Part shown: in pieces, positions 46,524 through 57,135 of the stretch
How positions within the stretch are numbered: the first letter of the stretch is position 1
How the letters are laid out: every line of letters begins with the position of its first letter
Assembly: GCA_963725155.1 (NCBI GenBank)
Contig: CAVRXU010000005.1
Location: 1 to 64,000 of the forward strand
Source of the DNA: DATDAH01 sp963725155
GTDB lineage: Bacteria > Actinomycetota > Acidimicrobiia > Acidimicrobiales > DATDAH01
Direction of reading: 5' to 3'
DNA: 64,000 bases
Made by a program: the position numbers and the translations under genes
The notes under the pieces: generated by a model
Databases searched by the model: none
The model's input: the letters and a program-made list of their open reading frames with translations, nothing else
Told to the model about the DNA's origin: nothing

Positions 46524-47023
46524 GCCACGACGAGGGCGAGTCGGCCGACGCCGGCGACGCGCCGCCCCTCGACCTCACGCCGAGGACCGCCCCCGCCCGG
46601 CGCCGCCGCGGCCTGGCCGCCTCGGTGGTCCTGGTCGCCGTCGTCGCCGCCCTCGCCCTCATCGCGGTGAAGGCCCTGGGCGACGCCTCCCTCTTCTTCC
46701 TCAACGCCGACGAGGCCGTCGAGCAGCGCGAGGACCTGGGCACCGACCGCTTCCGCCTGCAGGGGAAGGTCGTGGACGACTCGGTCGAGGAGACCGACGA
46801 CGGCGTCGCCTTCCAGGTGACCTTCAACGGGGTGACCGTGGACGTGGTCCACCGGGGCGACCCGCCGGAGCTCTTCCAGCCCGGCATCCCCGTGGTCCTG
46901 GAGGGTCACTGGGACGGCGACGTCTACGCCTCCGACCGGATCCTGGTGAAGCACTCCTCGGAGTACGAGGCCGACAACGAAGATCGCCTGCGGGAGGCCG
47001 ACGAGGGCCAGTCGAACCCGTGA
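46514..47023 (+). CDS. ccmE: Heme chaperone CcmE
   Basis: A 169-residue protein with an N-terminal membrane anchor (about residues 33-53) and an OB-fold beta-barrel. The heme-attaching His147 and the nearby Tyr151 form the H-x-x-x-Y motif (VKHSSEYEA), matching the classical proteobacterial type rather than the cysteine variant. It carries heme from CcmC to CcmF. The GTG at 46514 overlaps the end of ccmD. Confidence 0.88.
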   Translation: MDVSHDEGESADAGDAPPLDLTPRTAPARRRRGLAASVVLVAVVAALALIAVKALGDASLFFLNADEAVEQREDLGTDRFRLQGKVVDDSVEETDDGVAFQVTFNGVTVDVVHRGDPPELFQPGIPVVLEGHWDGDVYASDRILVKHSSEYEADNEDRLREADEGQSNP

Positions 47024-47069
47024 ACGGCCCGTTCCCCCCTCGGGTCGCTGACCTGACCTGGCCATCGAC

Positions 47070-49052
<1,983 letters not shown>

Positions 49053-49053
<1 letters not shown>

Positions 49054-49637
49054 TGGATGTCACCGAGGCGGTCGATCACGCGCCCCGCAGCCGGGGGCTG
49101 GTCCTCGGCGCGGCCGTGGTCGTCGCCGTGCTCATGGTCGCCCTCATCGTGGTCCTGGCCACCCGCGACCCGGCGCAGGACCGGGTCGACGAGAGCCCAC
49201 TGGTCGGCCATGTCGCCCCGCCGTTGGTGGGGGAGACCGTGGCCCCCGAGGCCACGGCGGGCACCCCGTTCGACCTGGACCGGCTCCGGGGCCAGTGGGT
49301 CGTGGTCAACTTCTTCGCCACCTGGTGCGTGCCCTGTGTCACCGAGCACCCGGAGCTCATCGAGTTCAGCCAGCGTCACGCCGCCTCGGGTGACGCGTCG
49401 GTGGTGAGCGTGGTCTTCGACGCGGACGAGGACATCCAGGACGTGGCCGACTTCTTCGCCGACAACGGCGGGGACTGGCCCGTGGTCGACGGGGAGGACG
49501 TGATCCTGGACTGGGCCGTCGCCGCGGTGCCCGAGTCGTTCCTGGTGTCGCCCGACGGGGTCGTCGCCGCCAAGATCACCGGTGGGGTGACGGCCGACGG
49601 CCTCGACGACCTCATCGGCGAGGTCCAGCAGCCCTGA
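49053..49637 (+). CDS. ccmG: Thiol-disulfide oxidoreductase CcmG/DsbE
   Basis: A 194-residue membrane-anchored thioredoxin-like protein: one N-terminal hydrophobic segment (about residues 15-36), then a TlpA/ResA-type domain with the active site WCVPC (Cys92 and Cys95) and the cis-Pro loop VAAVPESFLV. It reduces the heme-binding cysteines of apocytochrome c outside the membrane. Start and stop codons overlap both neighbours (TGATG). Its reductant donor (CcdA/DsbD-like) is not in the window. Confidence 0.9.
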
Positions 49638-50089
49638 TGCGCCGGTTCTCCTGGCTGGTGATGGGCCTGGTGCTCCTGGGCGCGCTGTTGGTCGGCCTTC
49701 AGCCCGACGACACCCCCCGCACCGCCGAGGAGCGGGTGTTCGCCGTGGCCGAGGGCTACAAGTGCCCGACCTGTCGCAGCCAGTCGGTCGCCGACTCCGA
49801 GGCCCCCAGTGCCAAGGCGATCAAGGCCGAGATCGCCCGACGCCTGGAGGCGGGTGAGTCCGAGCAGGACATCCGCGACTACCTGGTCAGCCGCTTCGGC
49901 GAGGAGATCGTGCTGACCCCGTCCTCGTCGGGGGTCACCGGCCTGGTCTGGGTCATCCCGGTCGTCGCGGTGGCCTTGGCCGCGGCCGGCCTGTTCCTGG
50001 CCTTCCGGCGCTGGCAGCGACGACCGTCGATCGCGGCCTCCGACGACGACCGACGCCGAGTGGCGGCGGCCCGGAGCGGGGAACCGTGA
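49637..50089 (+). CDS. ccmH: Cytochrome c maturation protein CcmH
   Basis: A 150-residue protein with an N-terminal signal/anchor, a short three-helix domain carrying the CxxC motif YKCPTCRSQS (Cys43, Cys46) and the family stretch EIARRLEAGESEQDIRDYLVSRFGEEIVLTP, and a C-terminal membrane segment. It works with CcmG in keeping apocytochrome thiols reduced. The motif is YKCPTC rather than the common LRCxxC. It overlaps ccmI by GTGA. Confidence 0.9.
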   Translation: MRRFSWLVMGLVLLGALLVGLQPDDTPRTAEERVFAVAEGYKCPTCRSQSVADSEAPSAKAIKAEIARRLEAGESEQDIRDYLVSRFGEEIVLTPSSSGVTGLVWVIPVVAVALAAAGLFLAFRRWQRRPSIAASDDDRRRVAAARSGEP

Positions 50090-50832
50090 GCCCACGGGCC
50101 GCCGGCCCGGCGGACCCGGATGCCTACGCCGCCCTGGAGGAGCAGCGGGACTTCCTCCTCGGCTCGCTCGACGACCTCGAACGAGAGCGGGCGGCGGGCG
50201 ACATCGACGAGGCCGACTACGAAGCACTGCGTGACGACTACACGGCCCGGGCGGCCGCGGTTCTCCGCGCCCTGGACGACGGCGGGGCCCGCTTCGCCTC
50301 GGCCCGGCGCACAGGGAGCTGGAAGCTGGGTGCGGCGGTCATCGTCGGGGTGCTGGTGTTCGGCGCGGGGGCCGGTCTCCTGGTGGCCCGCTCGTCGGGG
50401 ACGCGCAACGATGGCGCGACCGGCGGTGGCGAGGCGCTGGTCGCTCGGGACGACCTGGCCGAGTGCCTGAACCGGTTCAGCCAGGGCGACGTCCTGGAGG
50501 CGGTGATGTGTTACGACGAGGTCCTCGCCGACGACCCGGACAACCTCGAAGCCCTGACCTACCGGGGCTGGGCGCTCGTCCAGTCCACGCTCGTCGACGA
50601 CGGCCTCGAGTACCTGGATCGGGCCATCGCCCTCGACCCCTCTTACCCCGATGCCCGGGTCTTCCGGGCAATCGCCTACCGGGACCAGGAGCGCTACGAC
50701 GAGGCTCGAGCGGACCTGGCCGTCGTCGACGCGGGCCAGATCCCGGTAGCCATGGCCCCGCTCATCGAGCAGCTGCGGGCCGAGCTCGATGCCGCCGCGG
50801 GATCGCCGACCACGACGACGCCGCAGGGCTAA
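50086..50832 (+). CDS. ccmI: CcmI-like TPR protein of cytochrome c maturation
   Basis: A 248-residue protein: an N-terminal helical part (YAALEEQRDFLLGSLDDLERERAAGDIDEADYEAL, the pattern of CcmI/CycH N termini), a membrane segment (about residues 81-103) and a TPR-like domain (about 125-235; AVMCYDEVLADDPDNLEALTYRGWAL). CcmI delivers apocytochrome c to the lyase. GTG start overlapping ccmH. This is the last gene of the ccm operon; the next gene starts 9 bases later but is unrelated. Confidence 0.82.
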   Translation: MSPRAAGPADPDAYAALEEQRDFLLGSLDDLERERAAGDIDEADYEALRDDYTARAAAVLRALDDGGARFASARRTGSWKLGAAVIVGVLVFGAGAGLLVARSSGTRNDGATGGGEALVARDDLAECLNRFSQGDVLEAVMCYDEVLADDPDNLEALTYRGWALVQSTLVDDGLEYLDRAIALDPSYPDARVFRAIAYRDQERYDEARADLAVVDAGQIPVAMAPLIEQLRAELDAAAGSPTTTTPQG

Positions 50833-50841
50833 CGTCCGGCC

Positions 50842-51528
50842 ATGACCGATCCGTCCGCCGCTCCGCCGCCGCCCGGAGGAGGGTTCCCGCCAGCGCCGCC
50901 CGGAGGGGGGTCCACCCCACCGCCGCCCACCGCCGGCCCTGGACCTGTCGGGGGCTACCCGGTGCACCTCGACTTCGACGCCCCACTGGAGGTGGCCAAC
51001 TGGCGACCGTTGGTCCACTGGCTGCTGGTCATCCCCTACGCCATCGTGGTCGCGATCCTCGGCTACGCCCTGTCGATCGTCGCCTTCATCGCCTTCTTCA
51101 CCGTCGTGTTCACCAAGCGCATCCCCGACGGCATGTTCCGGTTCATGAGCATGTGCCTCCGGGTCAGCTGGCGGTCCAGCAGCTACCAGTACTTCCTACG
51201 GGAGCCGTACCCGGAGTGGGACTTCACCTCGGCGTCGGCCGATCCTGGCGGCGACCCGGCCACGGTCTCGATCGACGAGCCGGGTGAGCTCAATCGCTGG
51301 TTGCCGTTCGTGAAGTGGCTGCTGGCCATTCCGCACTACTTCGTCCTGTTCTTCCTCTTCATCGGGGCGTTCTTCGTGGTCCTGATCGGCTTCTTCGCCG
51401 TCCTGTTCACCGGCCGGTGGCCGCAGGGCATGCGGGACTACGTCGTCGGCGTCCATCGCTGGGGCCTGCGGGTCGTCGCCTACATCTTCTACATGACCGA
51501 CGAGTACCCGCCGTTCTCCCTCGACTGA
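50842..51528 (+). CDS. DUF4389 membrane protein
   Basis: A 228-residue protein with a proline/glycine-rich N-terminal tail (about residues 1-40) and two pairs of hydrophobic segments, each followed by a similar stretch (FTKRIPDGMFRFMSMCLRVSWRSSSYQYFL and FTGRWPQGMRDYVVGVHRWGLRVVAYIFYM). This internal duplication is typical of DUF4389. Function unknown; no enzymatic motif is visible. It lies 9 bases after ccmI and may be co-transcribed. Confidence 0.85.
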   Translation: MTDPSAAPPPPGGGFPPAPPGGGSTPPPPTAGPGPVGGYPVHLDFDAPLEVANWRPLVHWLLVIPYAIVVAILGYALSIVAFIAFFTVVFTKRIPDGMFRFMSMCLRVSWRSSSYQYFLREPYPEWDFTSASADPGGDPATVSIDEPGELNRWLPFVKWLLAIPHYFVLFFLFIGAFFVVLIGFFAVLFTGRWPQGMRDYVVGVHRWGLRVVAYIFYMTDEYPPFSLD

Positions 51529-51531
51529 CCG

Positions 51532-51969
51532 TCAGGGCAGCGGCGTCAGGGCCACCAGGCCCGTCGCCGTCGCCACCCAGTGGGCCACCAGCAGGGCCGC
51601 GGCGATGAGTCCGGCCCCGGTCGGCAGCGCCGTGGCGTGGCGGAACCCGACGGTCCGGGCCAGGTGCACGCCGGCCAGCACGGCGACGGTGAGGATGAAC
51701 GCGACGCCCAGCCCGTCGGCGGCGATGGCGCCGCCGAGGTGACCCTGGGCCAACTCCACCGCGCTGGTGGACAGCCCGCAGACCGGGCACGGGACGCCGA
51801 GCAGCACGCGGGCCGCGCAGGCGTCGGGCCCCAGCCCGAGCAGGCGCTGGCTCCCGACGGCCACGAGGCCGACCGCTCCGATGCCGATCGCACTCCAACC
51901 GATGACGTCTGCGGCGAGGCCGGGGTCGTCCGTGGATCGCCGGTCGACGGCGAGGGACGTCCCGGTCAC
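51532..51969 (-). CDS. DUF2752 membrane protein
   Basis: A 145-residue protein with about three hydrophobic segments and the DUF2752 signature GVPCPVCGLSTS (Cys-Pro-x-Cys-Gly followed by Ser/Thr). The paired cysteines may bind a metal ion or form a disulfide; the function is unknown. It converges on the DUF4389 gene with a 3-base gap and follows the DUF2510/DUF4190 gene. Confidence 0.85.
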   Translation of the reverse strand: MTGTSLAVDRRSTDDPGLAADVIGWSAIGIGAVGLVAVGSQRLLGLGPDACAARVLLGVPCPVCGLSTSAVELAQGHLGGAIAADGLGVAFILTVAVLAGVHLARTVGFRHATALPTGAGLIAAALLVAHWVATATGLVALTPLP

Positions 51970-51976
51970 GAGTTCG

Positions 51977-52432
51977 TCAGTTGTTGAAGTCGGACTCGAA
52001 GGACGTCGTGTCGGCGGTGATCAAGATGATCGCGATCACGATGACCAGGACGATGGCGATCCCGCACATGATCACGCCGGCCGTCGCCATGGCCTTGGGC
52101 TGAGGGTCGGCCTCACCCTTCGTGATGCGCGAGCGGGCCACCAGGCCGAGCGGGAGCCCGACGATGGCGCAGACCCCGCCCACGGGCCAGCACCAGCAGA
52201 AGATCAGGGCCACGATGCCGAGCACCATCGACGCCACGGCTTGGCCGTTGACGCTGGGGAGGCCCACGCCGGGCACGCCGGGGAACGGCTGAGCGCCGAA
52301 CGGCTGCTGGGGCGGGGCGAAGGACGGCGGTGCCGCCTCCGGCGGAGGGGGCGGCGGCGTCGCCGGTTGCGGCGGGTACCACTTCCCGTCCGATGCCTGC
52401 CACCACGTCGGATCCTGCGGCGTGTCGCTCAT
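51977..52432 (-). CDS. DUF2510-DUF4190 membrane protein
   Basis: A 151-residue protein: an N-terminal DUF2510 motif (DPTWWQASDGKWYPPQ), a long proline/glycine linker and two hydrophobic segments forming a DUF4190 domain (VNGQAVASMVLGIVALIFCWCWPVGGVCAIVGLPLGLVA). Such proteins are typical of actinobacteria and are thought to be envelope-associated; no activity is known. The ATG at 52432 opens a unit with the DUF2752 gene 7 bases beyond its stop. Confidence 0.83.
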   Translation of the reverse strand: MSDTPQDPTWWQASDGKWYPPQPATPPPPPPEAAPPSFAPPQQPFGAQPFPGVPGVGLPSVNGQAVASMVLGIVALIFCWCWPVGGVCAIVGLPLGLVARSRITKGEADPQPKAMATAGVIMCGIAIVLVIVIAIILITADTTSFESDFNN

Positions 52433-52508
52433 CGCTGTCCGGCTCCCATCGGTCCTGCCCTCTGGTCGGCGAGACCCTAGTGGGAACCCGGGAGTGGAGT
52501 GGGGGACG

Positions 52509-52979
52509 TCAGCCGCCGCGGTCAGGTCGCTTGGGGGGCGGCAGGTAGGTGCCGCGGGTGAAGGTGTCGCCCTCCCGCTCGACGACCCAGGTCGACCCCT
52601 TCTTGCAGTCGCGACCGACGGCGTCCATGCCCTCGCCGATGAGTTGGTCGACCAGGTCGGGGATGAGATCGCCGTGGCTGCACAGCACCGCCCCCCCGAG
52701 ATCGCCGGCCAAACGGCGGACGGGACCGAGGGGCATCCCCTCCCACAGGGCGGGATCCTCCACGACCTCGAGGCCGAGGGCGGTGGCCAGCGGCTCGACG
52801 GTCTGGACGCAGCGGACGGCCGGGCTGGACACGATGACTTCGATCCGGTGCCCGCCGAGGAGGTCGACGAGGGCCCGGGCTTGATCGAACCCCTTCTCGG
52901 TCAGCGGCCGCAGTGCGTCATCGGAGGCCCACCCGTTGCGGGAGACGGCATCGGCGTGACGGACGAGCAAGAGGGTCAA
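52509..52979 (-). CDS. SixA-type histidine phosphatase
   Basis: A 156-residue phosphatase of the histidine acid phosphatase/SixA group. The RHG-like motif LVRHADAVSR supplies the phosphate-accepting His near residue 8; other expected residues lie in SSPAVRCVQTVEPLA and CSHGDLIPDLV. Family members remove phosphate from small molecules or phosphohistidine proteins. A TTG start at 52979 fits because it overlaps the desulfurase stop as TTGA and gives the standard short N terminus. Confidence 0.87.
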   Translation of the reverse strand: MTLLLVRHADAVSRNGWASDDALRPLTEKGFDQARALVDLLGGHRIEVIVSSPAVRCVQTVEPLATALGLEVVEDPALWEGMPLGPVRRLAGDLGGAVLCSHGDLIPDLVDQLIGEGMDAVGRDCKKGSTWVVEREGDTFTRGTYLPPPKRPDRGG

Positions 52980-54088
52980 CCCGCCCCCAGGGCCCGGAGA
53001 TCGTCGACCACTCGGGGAAGAGTGGCGAGGAGGGCGTCGATGTCGGCGTCGGTGCTGGACCAGCCCACCGAGACCCGGAGGGACCGGAGGGCGTCGACGC
53101 CCATGGCCTCGAGGACCGGTGACGGCTCCAGGGCCTCCGACGAGCACGCACTGCCCGAGTGCACGGCGATCCCCGCGGCGTCGAGCCCGAGCAGCACGGC
53201 TTGGGGCTCGACGCCCTCGACGCCGAGGCAGACGAGATGGGGAAGGCGTTCCACCGGGTCACCGTAGATCGGGATGCCGTCCAGCCCGGCGACGCCGTCC
53301 AGCACCCGGTCGGTCAGGCGGCGGGCCTCCCTGGCCTCGGCCTCGAGCCCGCCATCAGCCAGCGCCCCGCAGGCGGCCGCGAAGCCGCTGACGGCACCCA
53401 CGTTCTCCAGGCCGGCCCGGCGGGCCCGCTCCTGGTCCCCCCCGACGAGGAGCGGGTCGAGGCGCAGGCCCCGGCGCACCAGCAGGGCGCCGACCCCCGC
53501 CGGGCCGCCGAACTTGTGGGCGCTGACGGACACGAGGTCGGCGCCGAGCGTGGCGAAGTCCAGCGAGAGGTGACCGTTGGCCTGGGCGGCGTCGACGTGG
53601 ACGAGCACGTCGAGCCCGGCGCAGGCGGCGACGACGGCGGCCACGGGCTGGGTCGTCCCCACTTCGTGGTTGCCCGCCTGCACATGGACGACGGCGGTGT
53701 CCGGCCGCACGGCCGCGGCCACCTCGTCCGGGTCGACCCGACCGTGCCGGTCCACCGGCACGACCGTGACCTCGCCCGTCCGCTCGGTCGCCAGGCGCAC
53801 GGCGGAGTGCTCGACGGCGCTGACGACCTGGTGCCGACCCCGACCGGCGACGCCCCTGACCACCGTGGCGACGGCCTCGGTCGCGCTGCCCGTGAACACG
53901 ACCTCCCGGGGCCGAGCCCCGAAGGTGGACGCCACCTGCTCCCGGGCATCCTCCACGGCGACCCGGACGGTCAGGCCCTCCTCGTGGATGCGGCCGGGAT
54001 CCCCCACGAGGTCGAGGGCCGCGACCATCGCCGCCCGGGCCTCGGGCCGCAGGATCGACGTCGACGCGTGATCGAGATAGTGCCGCAC
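52976..54088 (-). CDS. Cysteine desulfurase (NifS/IscS/SufS type)
   Basis: A 370-residue PLP enzyme that takes sulfur from cysteine for Fe-S cluster or tRNA thiolation. PLP lysine is Lys192 in SVSAHKFGGPAG; His94 in SAVEHSAVR stacks on the cofactor; the persulfide-forming Cys315 is in HSGSACSSEALEPSPVLEAMG. It begins YLDHASTSILRPEA. It lies 10 bases from the SufR-like gene and opposite the Mrp gene, forming an Fe-S group. No scaffold (SufBCD, IscU) is present here. Confidence 0.92.
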   Translation of the reverse strand: MRHYLDHASTSILRPEARAAMVAALDLVGDPGRIHEEGLTVRVAVEDAREQVASTFGARPREVVFTGSATEAVATVVRGVAGRGRHQVVSAVEHSAVRLATERTGEVTVVPVDRHGRVDPDEVAAAVRPDTAVVHVQAGNHEVGTTQPVAAVVAACAGLDVLVHVDAAQANGHLSLDFATLGADLVSVSAHKFGGPAGVGALLVRRGLRLDPLLVGGDQERARRAGLENVGAVSGFAAACGALADGGLEAEAREARRLTDRVLDGVAGLDGIPIYGDPVERLPHLVCLGVEGVEPQAVLLGLDAAGIAVHSGSACSSEALEPSPVLEAMGVDALRSLRVSVGWSSTDADIDALLATLPRVVDDLRALGAG

Positions 54089-54098
54089 CCGTAGAGGG

Positions 54099-54827
54099 CT
54101 ACTCGGCCACCGCGGTCACGCAGACCTCGTCGCCGGTGGGTCGGGACGACTCGGTCACCGGCGAGGTGTCGCCGTAGAGGGCGCCGAGCATGCCCTTGAC
54201 CATGCCCCGGTCGACGGCGCAGATGACCGGGTGCTCGACGGCGGCGCCACCGAAGGGGCAGTGCTCGGAGACGATGCGCAGCTCGTTGCCGTGCTTCTCG
54301 GCGTGGGCGGCGAAGCCGTGGGCGGTCAGCGCGTCGGCGACGGCGTGGAGGGCGGTGCGGAACGACCGCGGCCCGCTGCTGTCGGCGCCGAGGGCGCCGG
54401 CCATGGTCCGGCCGTACTCCTCGCCGACCTCCTCGGCCAGAGCCTGGGCCTGGCCGGGCGGCAGGGCCTCGAGCGCTCGTCCGAGGAGGGTCACGAGCAC
54501 GTCGTCGTGGCGAACGTTGATCTCCAGGTTCATCTCGTGCTCGGTCGGCCGGTAGCGCTTGGACGGACGTCCCGCGCCACCGCCGTCCGGACGCTCGACG
54601 CTGACCTCGAGGTACCCGCCGGCGGCCAGCTTGTCGAGGTGGTGCCGGGCCACGTTGGCGTGGAGCTCGAAGCGCTCGGCGACCTCGGAGGCGGTCACCC
54701 CGTCGGTGCGTTCGTGGACGTGGAGGAAGATGTCCCGGCGGGTCGGGTCACCGAAGGCCGAGGCGATGGCCGTGACGGCCGACGCGAACTCGGTGGGGGA
54801 CAGGGCACCACCAGCAGCACCTTCCAC
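54099..54827 (-). CDS. SufR-like Fe-S-sensing repressor
   Basis: A 242-residue winged-helix regulator: N-terminal DNA-binding domain (about residues 15-95; DPTRRDIFLHVHERTDGVTASEVAERFELHANVARHHLDKLAAGG) and a C-terminal sensory part with Cys190 and Cys203 spaced C-x12-C (SEHCPFGGAAVEHPVIC) plus Cys236. This spacing matches SufR proteins, which bind a [4Fe-4S] cluster and repress suf genes. The GTG start lies six bases after a -10-like TAGAAT, so its transcript is probably leaderless. It is divergent from the Mrp gene and upstream of the cysteine desulfurase. Confidence 0.85.
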   Translation of the reverse strand: MEGAAGGALSPTEFASAVTAIASAFGDPTRRDIFLHVHERTDGVTASEVAERFELHANVARHHLDKLAAGGYLEVSVERPDGGGAGRPSKRYRPTEHEMNLEINVRHDDVLVTLLGRALEALPPGQAQALAEEVGEEYGRTMAGALGADSSGPRSFRTALHAVADALTAHGFAAHAEKHGNELRIVSEHCPFGGAAVEHPVICAVDRGMVKGMLGALYGDTSPVTESSRPTGDEVCVTAVAE

Positions 54828-54833
54828 GCCGAT

Positions 54834-54853
54834 ATTCTACCTACGCGCGTAGG
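54834..54853 (-). promoter_or_regulatory. Leaderless sufR-type promoter with palindromic operator
   Basis: Reading leftward, TAGAAT (54839-54834) is followed by six bases and the GTG at 54827, the standard spacing of a leaderless start. Immediately upstream lies the perfect 14-base palindrome CCTACGCGCGTAGG (54840-54853), placed to block this promoter and possibly the divergent Mrp promoter. Binding by the SufR-like protein is inferred. The -35 region is not recognisable. Confidence 0.6.
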
Positions 54854-54894
54854 GGAAATTCCCGAGCCGGCGCGCCAGGAGCGAATCCGTACCG

Positions 54895-56040
54895 ATGGCC
54901 CCCACCAACGACGAGGTCCTGGAGGCGCTGCGCGCCGTCCAGGAACCCCTGCTCGAGCGCAACCTGGTCGACCTCGGCCTGGTCGACGCCACCGAGGTCC
55001 ACCGGGGTGGGCGGATCAAGGTCAGCATCGCCGAGCCCACCGAGGACTACCCCTACCGGGACCAGCTCCGGCAGGCGGTCAGCGCCTCGGTCGGGGCGCT
55101 GGACGGCGTCAAGGACGTCCAGATCGACGCCCGCGTGCTCGACGACGACGGCCAGGAGCGGCTCCGGCGACTGCTCATCGGCGATCCCGAGGCCACGGCC
55201 GGAAGCCAGGAGAGCCACGGTCACGCCGAGGGCCGGGCCATCCCCTTCGCCGACATCGGTTCGAAGACGCGGGTCCTGCTCATCGCCTCGGGCAAGGGCG
55301 GGGTGGGCAAGTCCTCGGTCAGCGCCAACCTGGCCATCGCCCTGGCCCAGCGGGACAAGCGGGTGGCCATCGTCGACGCCGACGTCTGGGGCTTCTCGAT
55401 CCCCCGGATGCTGGGCGTGACCCGGCCCCCGATCCTGATCGACCGCATGCTGGTGCCGCCCGAGGCCAACGGCGTGCGCTGCATCTCCATGGGCTTCTTC
55501 GCCGAGGAGGACACGCCCGTCATCTGGCGGGGCCCGATGCTGCACAAGGCCCTCGAGCAGTTCCTGACCGACGTGTACTGGGGCGAGCCCGACTTCCTGC
55601 TGGTCGACCTCCCCCCGGGCACGGGCGACATCGCCATCTCGCTGGCCGGCTTCCTGCCCCGGGCCGAGGTCTACGTGGTGACCACGCCGCAGGCCGCCGC
55701 CCAGAAGGTGGCCCAGCGAGCCGCGTTCATGGCCGAGAAGGTCCGCCTCGAGGTGCGGGGCGTCATCGAGAACATGTCGTGGTTCACCGGCGACGACGGG
55801 AAGCGCTACGAGATCTTCGGAGCCGGTGGCGGCCAGGAGCTGGCGGACCGCCTCGACGTGCCCCTCGTGGGCCAGGTCCCGCTGGTGCCGGCCCTGCGAG
55901 CGGGCAGCGACTCGGGCCACCCGATCGCCGCCGAGGCCCCCGACAGCGAGGCCGCCGCCGTCTTCCGGGCCATGGCCGAGCGCATCGACACCGAGCTCGC
56001 CCCCACCAAGCGCTACCACCCCGAGCTCAAGATCACGTAG
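54895..56040 (+). CDS. mrp: Mrp/NBP35-family Fe-S carrier ATPase (ApbC-like)
   Basis: A 381-residue P-loop ATPase with an N-terminal DUF59-like domain (residues 1-95; LVDLGLVDATEVHRGGRIKVSIAEP) and the deviant Walker A ASGKGGVGKSS (131-141). Switch regions are visible in VDADVWGFSIPRML and LVDLPPGTGDIAISLAG. The C-terminal CxxC that holds a bridging cluster in many Mrp proteins is absent: the expected site reads NMSWFTGDDGKRYEIFG, as also seen in other actinobacterial members. It probably moves Fe-S clusters to apoproteins. ATG at 54895, divergent from the SufR-like gene. Confidence 0.92.
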   Translation: MAPTNDEVLEALRAVQEPLLERNLVDLGLVDATEVHRGGRIKVSIAEPTEDYPYRDQLRQAVSASVGALDGVKDVQIDARVLDDDGQERLRRLLIGDPEATAGSQESHGHAEGRAIPFADIGSKTRVLLIASGKGGVGKSSVSANLAIALAQRDKRVAIVDADVWGFSIPRMLGVTRPPILIDRMLVPPEANGVRCISMGFFAEEDTPVIWRGPMLHKALEQFLTDVYWGEPDFLLVDLPPGTGDIAISLAGFLPRAEVYVVTTPQAAAQKVAQRAAFMAEKVRLEVRGVIENMSWFTGDDGKRYEIFGAGGGQELADRLDVPLVGQVPLVPALRAGSDSGHPIAAEAPDSEAAAVFRAMAERIDTELAPTKRYHPELKIT

Positions 56041-56079
56041 GGCCGTCGCGGCCACTGGCACCCGTCGGGCAACCGCTCG

Positions 56080-56127
56080 TACCTTGTGCACCAGTGCGCC
56101 AAATCTGGCGCACCGGTGCACAAGGTA
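56080..56127. repeat. 48-base palindromic repeat, copy 1
   Basis: Two 22-base arms (TACCTTGTGCACCAGTGCGC... and its complement, one mismatch) flank the loop AATC. It matches the repeat at 63693-63740 at 46 of 48 positions. It lies between the converging Mrp and alpha/beta hydrolase genes, 39 bases after one stop and 52 before the other. It probably acts as a two-way terminator. Confidence 0.7.
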
Positions 56128-56179
56128 GGGATGGCCGGCCACCGACGTGCCCCCTTCGTTGCGATCGTTTCGGTGGCGC

Positions 56180-57052
56180 TCAGACGAGCGTGTCGAGGAT
56201 CTCGTCGATGTGGGTGATGGGGCCGAGGTGGCCTTCGCCGGGCCAGACGGTGAGGGTGGCGCCGGGTAGCTGCTCGGCCAGGGCTTCGGCATGGCGGAGG
56301 GGGACCATCGTGTCGGCGTCGCCCTGCCAGATCGTCACGGCCCCGACCCGGCCGAGCTCGACCGCCCATGGGTGGGCTATGGCGCGGTAGTCGTCGATGA
56401 CGCCCTGGGCACCGTTCGTGAAGGCCCGGGTGAACAGGGCCATCGTCTCCTCGGGGGGAGCCTCCTGGGCCGCGAGCACCGCCCGGTCGCTCTCGCTCAG
56501 CTCCTTGGCGAACGACTTCATGGCTGAGGACGGGCTCTTCTTCGCCATCCAGGCCGAGAACCCGAGCAGGAGGCGGGCGGCGCCGGGGTGCTTCACGCAC
56601 AGACCGAGCATCTGGCGGTCGGTCTTGGCGAAGTCGTCGGCCTCGGCCCACACGCCCATCTGGCCCATGCCCGCGGCGACAGCAGTGACCGTCACCTGAT
56701 CGCCCAGGGCGGCCGCGCAGGCGACGGCGTAGGGGCCGCCACCGGAGTAGCCGAGGACGGCGAACCGGTCGAGGCCCAGGGTGTCGGCCAGGAGGGCGAT
56801 CCGGTCCGGGTAGTCGCCCACGGCACCGAGCGCCGGACCGCTGGACCGTCCGACGCCGGGTCGGTCCGGGGCCAGGAGGCGCAGGCCGCGAGCCCGGGCT
56901 GGCTCGTCGGCCCAGTCGAAGCCGGCCCCGCAGGCCGGGACCCCGTGGAACGCGAGTACCGGAGCGCCGGCCGGGTCGCCGTACTCGTAGAGGCCGACGG
57001 TGGTCCCGTCGGGCAGCTCGACGACGCGGTCGCTGAAGGCGGAAGAGGTCAC
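56180..57052 (-). CDS. Alpha/beta hydrolase
   Basis: A 290-residue alpha/beta hydrolase: AFHGVPACG (oxyanion hole), PDRPGVGRSS, nucleophile elbow VLGYSGGGPYA, acid Asp in WQGDADTMVP and late His in GEGHLGPITH. No signal peptide, so cytoplasmic. The nucleophile motif GYSGGG and the cap with AAGMGQMGVW fit a broad group of esterases/haloperoxidase-like hydrolases; the substrate is unknown. It is divergent from the DUF3107 gene. Confidence 0.9.
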   Translation of the reverse strand: MTSSAFSDRVVELPDGTTVGLYEYGDPAGAPVLAFHGVPACGAGFDWADEPARARGLRLLAPDRPGVGRSSGPALGAVGDYPDRIALLADTLGLDRFAVLGYSGGGPYAVACAAALGDQVTVTAVAAGMGQMGVWAEADDFAKTDRQMLGLCVKHPGAARLLLGFSAWMAKKSPSSAMKSFAKELSESDRAVLAAQEAPPEETMALFTRAFTNGAQGVIDDYRAIAHPWAVELGRVGAVTIWQGDADTMVPLRHAEALAEQLPGATLTVWPGEGHLGPITHIDEILDTLV

Positions 57053-57135
57053 CGGCCCATGTTCGCACCCCCGGACGGAGGCGGATCACGGGACCGGCGC
57101 TCCTAACCTGTCCCCGCACTCGCACAGGAGGATCC

